Below are positions 25,753-34,586 of a stretch of DNA of 64,000 nt, piece by piece (within the stretch, counting starts at the first letter, position 1; the number at the start of each line of letters is the position of its first letter). Position numbers and translations under genes: made by a program. This DNA is from Neobacillus sp. FSL H8-0543 (GTDB lineage Bacteria; Bacillota; Bacilli; Bacillales; Cytobacillaceae): assembly GCF_038592905.1 (NCBI RefSeq), contig NZ_CP151943.1, positions 3,918,501 to 3,982,500 on the forward strand, read 5' to 3'. Under the pieces are notes generated by a model, which worked only from the letters and a program-made list of their open reading frames with translations, had not been told where the DNA came from and did not search any database.

Positions 25753-25947
25753 ATGGAAAAGAGATTATTAAATTCTCCACAGCCGACAGATGCAAACAAC
25801 GATTCAACAATTGCTGAAATGTTTTTAAACAACATTATGATTGAGTTTAGAAAAAAGACACTCCGTCAGGAAATCGACCAATCATTACAAGAAAGAAACA
25901 AGGAAGCATTCATCAAGTTAACAGAGGAACTAAAGAAAATTTGTTAG
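25753..25947 (+). CDS. IDEAL-domain protein
   Basis: 64 residues. The C-terminal half (AEMFLNNIMIEFRKKTLRQE, then DQSLQERNKEAFIKLTEEL) matches the short helical IDEAL domain of Firmicutes, found alone or in adaptor proteins such as YpiB and MecA/ComK-associated factors. ATG 25753 has AAGGAG 9 bases upstream; an earlier TTG touches the ribosome site and is rejected. It is monocistronic with its own promoter and terminator. The role is probably as an adaptor or regulatory peptide; no target can be read. Confidence 0.8.
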   Translation: MEKRLLNSPQPTDANNDSTIAEMFLNNIMIEFRKKTLRQEIDQSLQERNKEAFIKLTEELKKIC

Positions 25948-25977
25948 CATATAACCCCAGACTTGCATGTTAAATTG

Positions 25978-26013
25978 GAAGCACTATTCACATTAAATAG
26001 TGCTTCTTTTGTT
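25978..26013 (+). terminator. Terminator of the IDEAL-domain gene
   Basis: GAAGCACTATT (25978-25988) and AATAGTGCTTC (25996-26006), then TTTTGTTG. Confidence 0.85.
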
Positions 26014-26059
26014 GTAAAAAAAAGTTGTGTTATAGAACATTATTGACTTTATAATAATG

Positions 26060-26248
26060 TTGATTGGAGCGGAAGGCACGAGATCCTCGAAAATGCTATC
26101 GCATTTCCTTCGTGCGGTGCAAATTCAATGAAGCAAATTCAATGTCCTGCGGGAGTACGGGGCTGGGGAGACACCACAGGCGCTTATGCGCCGAGGAGGC
26201 TCCCCGGCACGCCCGCTCAAAAGCGAAGTGCCTGGAGTTCCAATCAAC
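26060..26248. repeat. 189-bp non-coding repeat with terminal inverted repeats
   Basis: It begins GTTGATTGGA (26060-26069) and ends TCCAATCAAC (26239-26248), a perfect 10-bp inverted pair. The interior holds nested stems: GGGGAG with CTCCCC enclosing GGCGC-TTAT-GCGCC. It resembles the abundant TGATTGGAGCGGAAGGCGCG-type intergenic repeats seen in many Bacillus genomes. Fragments occur at 12192 and 40871. It encodes no credible protein. Mobility would need a transposase in trans. Confidence 0.75.
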
Positions 26249-26270
26249 AGTCTAGTCAACAAAGACAATA

Positions 26271-26306
26271 AAAAATAAGCCCCATTAAGTATGGGGGCTT
26301 ATTTTT
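26271..26306. terminator. Bidirectional terminator before the coiled-coil gene
   Basis: AAAAATAAGCCCCAT pairs with ATGGGGGCTTATTTTT with one bulged G. A-rich and T-rich flanks serve both strands. It lies just past the stop of the minus-strand gene at 26308. Confidence 0.8.
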
Positions 26307-26307
26307 C

Positions 26308-26952
26308 TTATAGCTTTTCCACCTTTTTGTTCCTATTTAATAAGGTAAAGGACACGGGCTGGTCATTGCCGGTCATTAAGTTGTAAACATAGGAGGATGT
26401 AATTTTGTAGCCTTCATCCATTTTTTCAGCAAGATAGTTTGTTCTCTCAAAAAGAATCGAACGAATGTGATTTATTTGACGATAGATTTTCTCAGTCAAA
26501 GCCTCTTGTTTGTCCAATCTGCTTAATACTTCCGTTTGAAATTCCTCTTGTTTTGTAAACTCTTGAGAAAATTGCTTTTGCAGCTCAACCTGCTCATTTA
26601 TTTTTGTTGCTAATTGCTCGTTGGCTGCTTGCAATCTATTATTCCTTTCATCTAATACCTTTAACCATTCAATCATTTTTTCCTCTGATTGATTATGAAG
26701 CAAGTTGTTGTTTCTTAACTCCTTTAACTGGCTGCTGACATCATCCCAGTTATTTGCTTGGACTGACCCTTGTTCGATAAATTGCTGTTTCATGTCATCT
26801 AAAACCCTATTTATTGAAACATTTGCCAGTATTTGTTCGTCTATAAATGTTGAAAGATAATCTGTCTTAACATAAAATTGGTTCGGCTCATCGAATTTTT
26901 TGCTATTTTTATATACATCGGGATGTTCGTTTTTGTTTATATATAATCCCAA
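26308..26952 (-). CDS. Coiled-coil protein of unknown function
   Basis: 214 residues, no signal peptide or membrane helix. Residues about 70-165 form a coiled coil rich in Gln/Glu/Leu (for example LQAANEQLATKINEQVELQK). The flanks are better mixed: an N-terminal FDEPNQFYVKTDYLSTFIDE segment and a C-terminal MDEGYKITSSYVYNLMTG block. Overall it is hydrophilic. The ribosome site is AGGTG. It is monocistronic. No domain recognised; a structural or scaffolding role is possible. Confidence 0.65.
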   Translation of the reverse strand: MGLYINKNEHPDVYKNSKKFDEPNQFYVKTDYLSTFIDEQILANVSINRVLDDMKQQFIEQGSVQANNWDDVSSQLKELRNNNLLHNQSEEKMIEWLKVLDERNNRLQAANEQLATKINEQVELQKQFSQEFTKQEEFQTEVLSRLDKQEALTEKIYRQINHIRSILFERTNYLAEKMDEGYKITSSYVYNLMTGNDQPVSFTLLNRNKKVEKL

Positions 26953-27268
26953 AATCTTTTCACCTCACAATCTTAATGAATGGTTTATTTTATGCATTAC
27001 ATACAAAAGATGGGAAATTTTTTTAGCAAAACAGGAAAAATGTGTTCCTATGAGGAATTTAATAGAGTACATTATTATATATATTGCGAATCATTAATCG
27101 GTCTTAGGTCTTATACTAAATTAATACCCAAGATTGTGTAAATGGTGAATTGACGACATTATAATTATAGTAAGAGAAAATGTGTATATGACTAAATATA
27201 AAAATAGATTATAGGGATATAGAGAGAGAGAATATCCTTTTCAGTTTGAAAAGTAGGGGGAGTAGAGG
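26953..27268. other. Intergenic region between divergent genes
   Basis: 316 AT-rich bases holding the divergent promoters of the coiled-coil and YiiX-like genes. A TATAAT is at 27160-27165, but the nearest TTG-type -35 is 20 bp away, so the promoter call is weak. I see no hairpin, repeat or RNA gene. Confidence 0.4.
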
Positions 27269-27871
27269 ATGAGGAAGGTTTATGTACTTCTTACGGATAC
27301 TGGAACTGTCTTAACAAAACTAATTAAGTTATATACAAAAAAACCGCATAATCATGCTTCCATTGCACTAGATGACCAACTATGGAATGTTTATAGCTTT
27401 GGAAGAAGAAGACCGCGTAATCCTTTTATGGCTGGATTTGTTCGAGAAAATACCCGCGGAGGGATTTTTAGAAATGCGGATTGTGCGCTTTACTGCTGCT
27501 CCATTACTGAAAAGCAGTATGAAAATATTTGCGAGAAAATAAGTGAAATAGAAAGAAATAAAAATGATTATCGATATAACCTTTTAGGTTTATTTGCTGT
27601 GATGGTCAACATGGAATTTGATCGTAAGAATGCCTTTTTCTGTTCGCATTTTGTCGCTGCGCTCCTCGAGGAATCAGGAGTCGAGATTAATAAACAAAAG
27701 CCATTGTCCCTGGTTACTCCGAATGACATAAAGGAATCATCTTCATTAAAATTAGTCTATGAAGGAAAATTATCTTCATACTTTGCTGAAGTAAGCAAGG
27801 GAGAAGTGACAGAAATCTCCAGTCAGAAATTTTATCGTGAGTTTAATACTGAAAGAGTGGAAGTCATCTAA
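27269..27871 (+). CDS. YiiX-like permuted papain-fold (NlpC/P60-type) protein
   Basis: 200 residues. The order of catalytic elements is permuted: His in PHNHASIAL (His29) comes first and Cys in FFCSHFVAALLEESG (Cys125) later. This arrangement is characteristic of the YiiX/C92 and LRAT-related group of papain-like hydrolases. No signal peptide, so an intracellular role on amide, acyl or thioester bonds is likely. The GGGGGAG ribosome site is good. It is the only gene before the hairpin at 27926. The substrate is unknown. Confidence 0.65.
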   Translation: MRKVYVLLTDTGTVLTKLIKLYTKKPHNHASIALDDQLWNVYSFGRRRPRNPFMAGFVRENTRGGIFRNADCALYCCSITEKQYENICEKISEIERNKNDYRYNLLGLFAVMVNMEFDRKNAFFCSHFVAALLEESGVEINKQKPLSLVTPNDIKESSSLKLVYEGKLSSYFAEVSKGEVTEISSQKFYREFNTERVEVI

Positions 27872-27925
27872 AGACAACAAAAAATATATCTTCGTCTATA
27901 AACAGATTAACAATCATATAATTTA

Positions 27926-27965
27926 GTAAAAGACCTTCTGCCAACCTGAAGGTCTTTTACTTTTA
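27926..27965 (+). terminator. Terminator after the YiiX-like gene
   Basis: GTAAAAGACCTTC (27926-27938), a 9-base loop and GAAGGTCTTTTAC (27948-27960), then TTTTACTTT. Confidence 0.85.
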
Positions 27966-27984
27966 CTTTAGAAAGAGGGATAGA

Positions 27985-28434
27985 ATGCCAAGTGATAAAC
28001 ATCAAGTCGAATTGGAAATCCCCATTGATGTGATTTGGGACTTTATTAGAGATGCAGATAATTGGGCACCACTCGTGCCTGGCTATATTTATCATGAAGC
28101 TATAAATGACCGTCAAATTACTTGGGAATTTAAGAGCGACCTCGGCATTGTCAAAAAGAAAGTCACGCTATTGATTGACTTTAAAGAATGGAATGAACCC
28201 AATAAGGTAAGTTTTGAAATAAAACGGAAAAATGAAAAATATATAGGTGAAGGGTATATTGAAGTAAAAGCACTGAATAAAAATAAAACACGCGTAACAG
28301 GATTTCTCGAAATTAATGCAAGTGGCGCAATGGGTTCATTAGCAAATTCACTTTTTAAATCAAACATCCCAAAATCTGCCGAAGAAGCAGCGGCAGCCAT
28401 TTCGTCTAAGCTAGAAGAATTTAATAATAAGTGA
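27985..28434 (+). CDS. SRPBCC/CoxG-family protein
   Basis: 149 residues with a START/SRPBCC hydrophobic-cavity fold: helix-strand opening VELEIPIDVIWDFIRDADNW, the loop PLVPGYIYHEAIN, strands through VTLLIDFKEW, and the C-terminal helix PKSAEEAAAAISSKLEEFN. CoxG-type proteins share the PGC/PG-y and long C-terminal helix features. Such proteins bind hydrophobic ligands or assist membrane recruitment of CO dehydrogenase; no cox genes are present here, so only the fold is claimed. Monocistronic, between two terminators. Confidence 0.75.
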   Translation: MPSDKHQVELEIPIDVIWDFIRDADNWAPLVPGYIYHEAINDRQITWEFKSDLGIVKKKVTLLIDFKEWNEPNKVSFEIKRKNEKYIGEGYIEVKALNKNKTRVTGFLEINASGAMGSLANSLFKSNIPKSAEEAAAAISSKLEEFNNK

Positions 28435-28438
28435 GAAT

Positions 28439-28476
28439 AAACCGCTGCCCAAATATGTATTTGGGCAGCGGTTTTT
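28439..28476 (+). terminator. Strong terminator after the CoxG-like gene
   Basis: AAACCGCTGCCCAAAT (28439-28454), ATGT loop, ATTTGGGCAGCGGTTT (28459-28474), then T-run. 16-bp perfect stem. Confidence 0.9.
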
Positions 28477-28604
28477 CATTTCAATTTAAATATTTTCACT
28501 TTTTCGACTATAATTTGCTCCATTTTTCAACATGAGTCCCAAAGATATGATATATTAATAAGTAAAATTTAATTGAATTACTCGAATAAAGGGAAGGTGA
28601 AAGT

Positions 28605-31367
28605 ATGACAACAGAAATGAAATTAAATGACAGCAGTCTTCCGCTAAGGCGTGACGTTAAACTATTGGGTAATATTCTTGGTGAAATTTTAGTCAATTAT
28701 GGCGGGATTGAACTATATGATAAAGTTGAAAAAATAAGGACAATGTGTAAATCACTTAGAAATCAATATAATGATGAAGTTTATTCAGAGTTAAAGCAGG
28801 AAATTTCAAGCATGGGCTCACCAATTAGAAAACAAGTCATTCGTGCTTTTTCAGCCTATTTTCATTTAATTAATGTAGCTGAACAAAATCATCGTATTCG
28901 GAGACGGAGGCATTACCATCTCGAAGATGACACCATTGTACAGCCAGATTCAATTGAGAGTGCCATACTTTCACTAAAAGAAAATAATATTCATACAGAT
29001 TCCATACAACATGCGCTCAATACCCTGTCACTCGAACTTGTTATTACGGCTCATCCTACAGAGGCAACAAAGCGTTCCATTCTCGAAATTCAACAACGAA
29101 TAGCGGATACTTTAAAAAAGCTCGATCATCCCTTACTTACAGCTAGAGAGCGTCAAAAGCTAGAGGAAAGCTTATTTAATGAAGTCACAATACTCTGGCA
29201 AACGGATGAATTGCGTCATAATAAACCGACTGTTTTAGATGAAGTGCGAAATGGGCTATTTTATTTTGATCAGACATTATTTGAGGTACTTCCAGAAATT
29301 CATCGAGAAGTTGAATTTTGTCTCGAGAAAAACTATTCTGAAGTGGATTGGAAGGTTCCTAATTTCCTTCGTTTTGGTTCTTGGATTGGCGGGGATCGGG
29401 ATGGAAATCCAAATGTAACTGCAGAGGTAACATGGGATACCTTACATATGCAGCGGAAACTCGTATTAAAGAAATATAAAAATGTTTTAGTTGACCTGAT
29501 GAAACGTTATAGTCATTCTACAACACATGTAGAGGTCAGCCCAGAGTTACTCCAGACATTAGAGGAAGAAGAGAACTTGTTCTTACCTGAGGATAAGAAA
29601 TGGCCCATTCAAACTGAAGTGTATCGTCGCAAATTTGCGATTATCATAGAACGGGTAAAACAGATTGGAATGACTGAATCCGGATATAAATCGGCTGATG
29701 AATTATTAGAAGATTTATACGCAGTTAAGAGAAGTTTGAAAAAGCACCATCCTGCTGAGCATGAATTAAAGACCATCCAGAAGCTAATCAGACAAGTACA
29801 GCTTTTCGGTTTTCATTTGGCGACACTTGATATTCGAAACCATAGTGGAGAACATGAGGCGGCTATGACAGAAATATTAAGAAAAGTTCGGATTGCTGAA
29901 AATTATGCAGAACTAACTGAAGAGGCAAAAATTAAGGTATTAGAAACTATTTTAATGGACCCGCGCCCGCTGCTACTTTTGCATGAAGATTATTCAATTG
30001 AAACACAGAAAATACTCCAAGTGTTCCAGATGATTAGAAATGCACATAAAGAATTTGGGCCACGTTCCATTTCCGTCTATCTAGTGAGTATGACGAAATC
30101 ACCTAGTGACCTACTTGAAGTCCTAGTATTAGCGAAAGAGGCAGGGATCTATCGGCTTCATGCCGATGGGACGGTTGAAAGCCAGTTGAATGTGGCACCT
30201 TTACTTGAAACCATTGATGATTTAACAGCTGGTCCGGAAATCATGGAAACTTTATTTAAGTTGCCGGTATATCGAAATCATATACAACAAATGGATAACC
30301 AACAGGAAATAATGCTGGGTTATTCTGATGGCAGTAAAGATGGCGGGACGTTAACAGCGAACTGGAAACTATATAAAGCACAGCTCGAAATTCATGAAAT
30401 GGCTATCAGATATCAAATTAGGCTAAAGTTCTTCCATGGCCGTGGCGGTTCTTTAGGCCGCGGCGGCGGTCCATTAAACAAAAGTCTCTTATCGCAGCCT
30501 GCCGAAACGATTGGCGACGGAGTGAAAATTACAGAGCAAGGTGAAGTACTATCATCCCGCTACCTGCTTGAGGATATTGCCTATCGCAGTTTGGAACAAG
30601 CCACATCCACTCTAGTTCAGGCTGCCACGCATATTTCAAAAGAGGCGGAGCAAGGTCAACTGCGCAAAGAGTTATGGGAAAATGCCATTGAGGAAATTTC
30701 CAGTGAAGCATTATCGAAATATCAATCGTTAGTTTTTGCTGATCCAGATTTCCTGACCTATTTCAATGAAGCGACACCATTAAGGGAAATTGGTGATTTA
30801 AACATTGGTTCAAGACCTATGAGCCGGAAAAGCCGCGGCCGATTTGAAGATTTAAGGGCGATTCCATGGGTGTTTGCTTGGACCCAAAGCCGGCAGCTCC
30901 TACCAGCCTGGTATGCAGCAGGCACAGGCTTAGAAAGCTTTGCAGCAAAAAGCATCCAGAATTTACAGCTATTACAGGCAATGTATGAAAAATGGCCATT
31001 TTTTCAATCAACAATCAATAATCTTCAAATGGCTCTAATGAAAGCTGATATTACTACGGCAAAGGAATATTTATCACTTGTTGAAGATCAAGAGATTGCA
31101 AACCGGATTTTTGCTAATATTCAGGAGGAGTATGAAAAAACGAAAGAGATTCTTCTCAAAATTACTGGGGACAAAGAATTGCTTGATCATACACCAAATA
31201 TAAAAGACTCTGTTTATCGCAGAAATCCATATGTGGATCCATTAAACTTTTTACAGGTTGAGTTAATAAAACAATTAAGACAGCAGGAAGTACCAGATGA
31301 AGAGTTATTAAAAGAGGTATTGCTTACAATAAACGGAATATCAGCTGGCTTACGAAATACGGGCTGA
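28605..31367 (+). CDS. ppc: Phosphoenolpyruvate carboxylase
   Basis: 920 residues, full length for the bacterial enzyme that makes oxaloacetate from PEP and bicarbonate. Signatures: catalytic His150 in VITAHPTEATKRSI, GSWIGGDRDGNPNVTAE near 263, the glycine-rich FFHGRGGSLGRGGGP loop near 610, and NIGSRPMSRKS near 735 (substrate phosphate site). The C-terminus ends NGISAGLRNTG, the invariant family end. Many Bacillus use pyruvate carboxylase instead, so ppc gives an additional anaplerotic route. It is monocistronic with a terminator. The start has AAGGTG upstream. Confidence 0.97.
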   Translation: MTTEMKLNDSSLPLRRDVKLLGNILGEILVNYGGIELYDKVEKIRTMCKSLRNQYNDEVYSELKQEISSMGSPIRKQVIRAFSAYFHLINVAEQNHRIRRRRHYHLEDDTIVQPDSIESAILSLKENNIHTDSIQHALNTLSLELVITAHPTEATKRSILEIQQRIADTLKKLDHPLLTARERQKLEESLFNEVTILWQTDELRHNKPTVLDEVRNGLFYFDQTLFEVLPEIHREVEFCLEKNYSEVDWKVPNFLRFGSWIGGDRDGNPNVTAEVTWDTLHMQRKLVLKKYKNVLVDLMKRYSHSTTHVEVSPELLQTLEEEENLFLPEDKKWPIQTEVYRRKFAIIIERVKQIGMTESGYKSADELLEDLYAVKRSLKKHHPAEHELKTIQKLIRQVQLFGFHLATLDIRNHSGEHEAAMTEILRKVRIAENYAELTEEAKIKVLETILMDPRPLLLLHEDYSIETQKILQVFQMIRNAHKEFGPRSISVYLVSMTKSPSDLLEVLVLAKEAGIYRLHADGTVESQLNVAPLLETIDDLTAGPEIMETLFKLPVYRNHIQQMDNQQEIMLGYSDGSKDGGTLTANWKLYKAQLEIHEMAIRYQIRLKFFHGRGGSLGRGGGPLNKSLLSQPAETIGDGVKITEQGEVLSSRYLLEDIAYRSLEQATSTLVQAATHISKEAEQGQLRKELWENAIEEISSEALSKYQSLVFADPDFLTYFNEATPLREIGDLNIGSRPMSRKSRGRFEDLRAIPWVFAWTQSRQLLPAWYAAGTGLESFAAKSIQNLQLLQAMYEKWPFFQSTINNLQMALMKADITTAKEYLSLVEDQEIANRIFANIQEEYEKTKEILLKITGDKELLDHTPNIKDSVYRRNPYVDPLNFLQVELIKQLRQQEVPDEELLKEVLLTINGISAGLRNTG

Positions 31368-31374
31368 TCACTAA

Positions 31375-31416
31375 AACACAAACTCCAGATAGAAAGGGGA
31401 GTTTGTGTTTTTTTTT
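31375..31416 (+). terminator. Terminator of ppc
   Basis: AACACAAACTCC (31375-31386), 11-base loop, GGAGTTTGTGTT (31398-31409), then TTTTTTT. Confidence 0.9.
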
Positions 31417-31460
31417 GGAGGAATAGTGAAAAATTGAACATTCTATGAACTTTTAAAAAA

Positions 31461-31478
31461 TGAATGAATATTCATTCG
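31461..31478. promoter_or_regulatory. FadR-type palindrome upstream of adhE
   Basis: TGAATGAATATTCATTCG is an almost perfect palindrome that fits the B. subtilis FadR (TetR family, fatty-acid degradation repressor) consensus TGAATGAnTAnTCATTCA with one terminal change. An inverse Spo0A-type box (TTCGACA) follows at 31492-31498. It could be an operator for a TetR-type regulator controlling adhE; no such regulator is in the window. Confidence 0.6.
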
Positions 31479-31607
31479 TTTTTTAGCAAAATTCGACAAC
31501 TCTCGCATTGCCTTCCATGATATATTTTAGCCAGAAAAGACACCAGAGGGATTGCAGGGATTTTTTTATATGTGAATAAGAAGATTTATGATTTGGAGGG
31601 ATTGTAA

Positions 31608-34202
31608 ATGGCAGTAGAAGAGAGAGTCGTCCAGGATAAGCAAAATATTGTAGCAATGATTGATCACTTAGCGAGAAATGGAGCTAAAGCCTTAGGTGAA
31701 TTCAGGTGTTACAACCAGGAGATGGTTGATGAAATTGTTAAGCAAATGGCATTAACAGCGCTTAACAACCATACGCATTTGGCGAAACTCGCAATTGAAG
31801 AAACCAAAAGAGGCGTATATGAAGATAAGGTTTTCAAAAATATGTTTGCGACGGAGTTTATCTATAACAATATTAGGGACCTAAAAACGGTGGGTGTCAT
31901 TAGTGAAAATGAATATGAAGGTATGGTGGAAATGGCCGAACCAGTGGGGGTAATCGCTGGGGTTATACCAATTACTAATCCTACCTCTACTGTAATCTTT
32001 AAATCGTTAATTTCACTAAAAACAAGAAATCCGATTATTTTTGCGTTTCCAAAATACGCGCAGCATTGCTGTGTGGAGACGGCAAAATTACTTAAAGAAG
32101 CAGCAATGCAAGCAGGAGCGCCCGAAAATTGCATCCAGTGGATTGAAATTCCTTCACATGCTGCTTTTCAAACCTTAATGCAGCATCCAAAGATAGCGCT
32201 TATCCTTGCCACCGGCGGTCCAAATTTGGTTAAAGCGGCTTATAGCTCTGGTAAACCTGCATTAGGCGTTGGTGCTGGCAATGTACCATGTTACATTGAG
32301 AAAACGGCAAACATTAAGCGTGCAGTCAATGATATTATTTTATCCAAAACCTTCGACAACGGGATGATTTGTGCTTCGGAACAAGCACTTATCATTGATA
32401 GGGAAATCTACGGTGAAGTTAAAAAGGAATTAATTGATAATAATTGTTATTTTCTAAATGAAGAAGAACGGAAAATGATTGAAAATGTAGCGATAGATAC
32501 GAAGAATGCTACTCTCAATCCAATGATTGTTGGATTACCAGCATTTATGATAGCGAAAATGGCAGGGGTCAATGTCCCAGTAAATACGAAAATACTTATC
32601 GCAGAATTAAAAGGAGTGGGTCCGAAATATCCACTTTCTTGTGAAAAGCTAAGTCCGATATTGGCATGTTACCAAGCGGTAAGCCTGGCGGAAGCCTTAT
32701 TACTAGCTGAGAGTACCCTTGAATATGGTGGACTAGGACACTCTGCAGCCATTCATACAGCTGATCAGAATGTGATTGACACCTTTGCACTGCGAATGAG
32801 AGCGGGAAGAATTATGGTTAATACCCCATCGACTCATGGGGCAATTGGTGATATCTACAATACATCATTACCATCCTTAACAATTGGGTGTGGAACCTAT
32901 GGGGGGAACTCTGTGTCACAGAATGTTGGAGCAGCAAATTTAATGAACATTAAGAAAGTAGCAAAGAGAAGAACGATGACACAATGGTTCAAAGTGCCAT
33001 CACAAATATTCTTTGAGAAAAATTCTATTCAGGTGTTAGCTACTATCCCAGAAATTTCAAAAGTGTTTATTGTGACAAGCCCAAGTCAAGTGAAAAATGG
33101 TTTCGTAGACAATGTATTATATCAATTGAAAAAAAATCCAGGAAATATCCAATTTGAAGTATTATATGATGTTGAACCAGAGCCAAGTGTTGAAACCGTG
33201 ATGAACGGTGCAGAGAGAATGAGTAAATTTAAGCCCGATTGTTTAATTGCTCTTGGCGGAGGTTCGGTAATGGATGCAGCAAAAGGTATGTGGCTTTTCT
33301 ACGAACATCCAGATGCTGATTTTAATCATTTAAAGCAAAAGTTCTTTGACCCAAGTAAGAGAGTAGCTAAATTTCCTCCACTTCGGGGCAAGGCGAAATT
33401 TATAGCCATTCCGACAACATCTGGTACAGGGTCAGAGGTAACTTCGTTTGCAGTTATTTCCGATAAAAAGAGAAATATTAAATATCCGCTTGCAGACTTT
33501 CAGCTTACACCTGATGTAGCCATTGTCGATCCTCAGTTTGTCATGACTGTCCCTAAGCATGTCACAGCGGATACGGGCATGGACGTTCTTACACATGCAA
33601 TTGAAGCATATGTATCGGTCTTGGCAAATGACTATACTGATGGCCTGGCATTGAAAGCGATCCAATTAGTTTTTGACTTTTTACCAAGAGCATATAAGGA
33701 CGGCAGTGATGAAGTGGCCCGTGAAAAAATGCATAATGCGTCAACGATTGCTGGAATGGCTTTCGCTAATTCATTTCTCGGAGTTAACCATAGCCTTGCA
33801 CATGCACTTGGAGCAGAATTCAATATTGCGCATGGACGTGCCAATGCTATTCTTCTGCCACACGTCATTCGCTATAACGCAGCCAAGCCAAACAAATTCA
33901 TGACATACCCTAAGTATGAGCACTTTATTGCCGATCAGCGTTATGCGGAAATCTCAAAAATGCTTGGACTTCCTGCAGGAACAGTTGAAGAAGGCGTTGA
34001 GAGTTTAATACAGGCAATCATGAAGCTAGCAGGAGAATTAGAATTACCAATGAGTATTCAGGAAACCGGCATTGGCAAAGCAGAATTTGATAAAAAAATA
34101 AATACATTGGCAGAAAACGCATTTGATGACCAGGATACAATCGCGAATCCGAAACAACCACTCGTAACAGAACTCGCTAATATTTACCGCCAGGCATATT
34201 AA
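31608..34202 (+). CDS. adhE: Bifunctional acetaldehyde-CoA/alcohol dehydrogenase
   Basis: 864 residues, typical AdhE size. The N-terminal aldehyde dehydrogenase domain (about 1-440) has catalytic Cys255 in DNGMICASEQ and NAD-binding GGPNLVKAAYSSGKPALGVG. The C-terminal iron-dependent alcohol dehydrogenase domain (about 455-864) has GGGSVMDAAK, TTSGTGSEVT and metal-ligand segments (HAIEAYVS, NHSLAHALG, HGRANAILLPHV). It converts acetyl-CoA to ethanol with two NADH, or longer acyl-CoAs in relatives. The enzyme forms spirosomes in the cytosol. The upstream region has a FadR-type palindrome and a Spo0A-like box, suggesting links to acyl-CoA status and sporulation. Confidence 0.96.
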   Translation: MAVEERVVQDKQNIVAMIDHLARNGAKALGEFRCYNQEMVDEIVKQMALTALNNHTHLAKLAIEETKRGVYEDKVFKNMFATEFIYNNIRDLKTVGVISENEYEGMVEMAEPVGVIAGVIPITNPTSTVIFKSLISLKTRNPIIFAFPKYAQHCCVETAKLLKEAAMQAGAPENCIQWIEIPSHAAFQTLMQHPKIALILATGGPNLVKAAYSSGKPALGVGAGNVPCYIEKTANIKRAVNDIILSKTFDNGMICASEQALIIDREIYGEVKKELIDNNCYFLNEEERKMIENVAIDTKNATLNPMIVGLPAFMIAKMAGVNVPVNTKILIAELKGVGPKYPLSCEKLSPILACYQAVSLAEALLLAESTLEYGGLGHSAAIHTADQNVIDTFALRMRAGRIMVNTPSTHGAIGDIYNTSLPSLTIGCGTYGGNSVSQNVGAANLMNIKKVAKRRTMTQWFKVPSQIFFEKNSIQVLATIPEISKVFIVTSPSQVKNGFVDNVLYQLKKNPGNIQFEVLYDVEPEPSVETVMNGAERMSKFKPDCLIALGGGSVMDAAKGMWLFYEHPDADFNHLKQKFFDPSKRVAKFPPLRGKAKFIAIPTTSGTGSEVTSFAVISDKKRNIKYPLADFQLTPDVAIVDPQFVMTVPKHVTADTGMDVLTHAIEAYVSVLANDYTDGLALKAIQLVFDFLPRAYKDGSDEVAREKMHNASTIAGMAFANSFLGVNHSLAHALGAEFNIAHGRANAILLPHVIRYNAAKPNKFMTYPKYEHFIADQRYAEISKMLGLPAGTVEEGVESLIQAIMKLAGELELPMSIQETGIGKAEFDKKINTLAENAFDDQDTIANPKQPLVTELANIYRQAY

Positions 34203-34214
34203 GGAATTTATAAT

Positions 34215-34253
34215 TGACAAATCAGTTTCTTCTTAACAGAAACTGATTTGTCA
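34215..34253 (+). terminator. Hairpin after adhE
   Basis: TGACAAATCAGTTTCT (34215-34230), 7-base loop, AGAAACTGATTTGTCA (34238-34253). Perfect 16-bp stem; T-run is delayed (TAGTTATTTTT). Confidence 0.8.
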
Positions 34254-34586
34254 TAGTTATTTTTATTATCTCTATGTTAATAATGAAAACATATTTTTGA
34301 AATAGCTTTTTGAGACAGGTGTATTTTCGAAAGTTGTGTGAACAATAGTAAAGTTTTCGACAAAGTATTCAGATATTTCATCCATCCTCGATACGTTTAC
34401 TGTTTTAGATGGCTATTTTGTTATTGTAAACAATAGAAGTCCGTGAATCTTGCGGGTATTTGTCGAATTGGCAAAGTTTACAAAATCACATTTTAAAACA
34501 ATAATTTAATTGATTAATATACTTCTTCTGACTAGTTTCACCATTACTGAGATTAATTGGAGGGAGATTATTTAGGAGGGGAAAAT
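34254..34586 (+). promoter_or_regulatory. Promoter region of PHA cluster 2 with two Spo0A-type boxes
   Basis: TTTGTCGAA ends at 34467 (core TGTCGAA 34461-34467). Its core starts 16 bp before TTTACA (34477-34482), followed by 17 bp and AATAAT (34500-34505). An inverse perfect box, TTTTCGACAAAG, is at 34354-34365. The layout is identical to that before 7851 and 10813. This promoter should drive ligase, phasin-like, phaR and phaC as one message. Confidence 0.7.

Noticed and set aside
26064..26255. 63-residue reading frame inside the repeat
   Set aside because: It simply reads through the non-coding repeat and has no ribosome site; the GC pattern comes from the stems.
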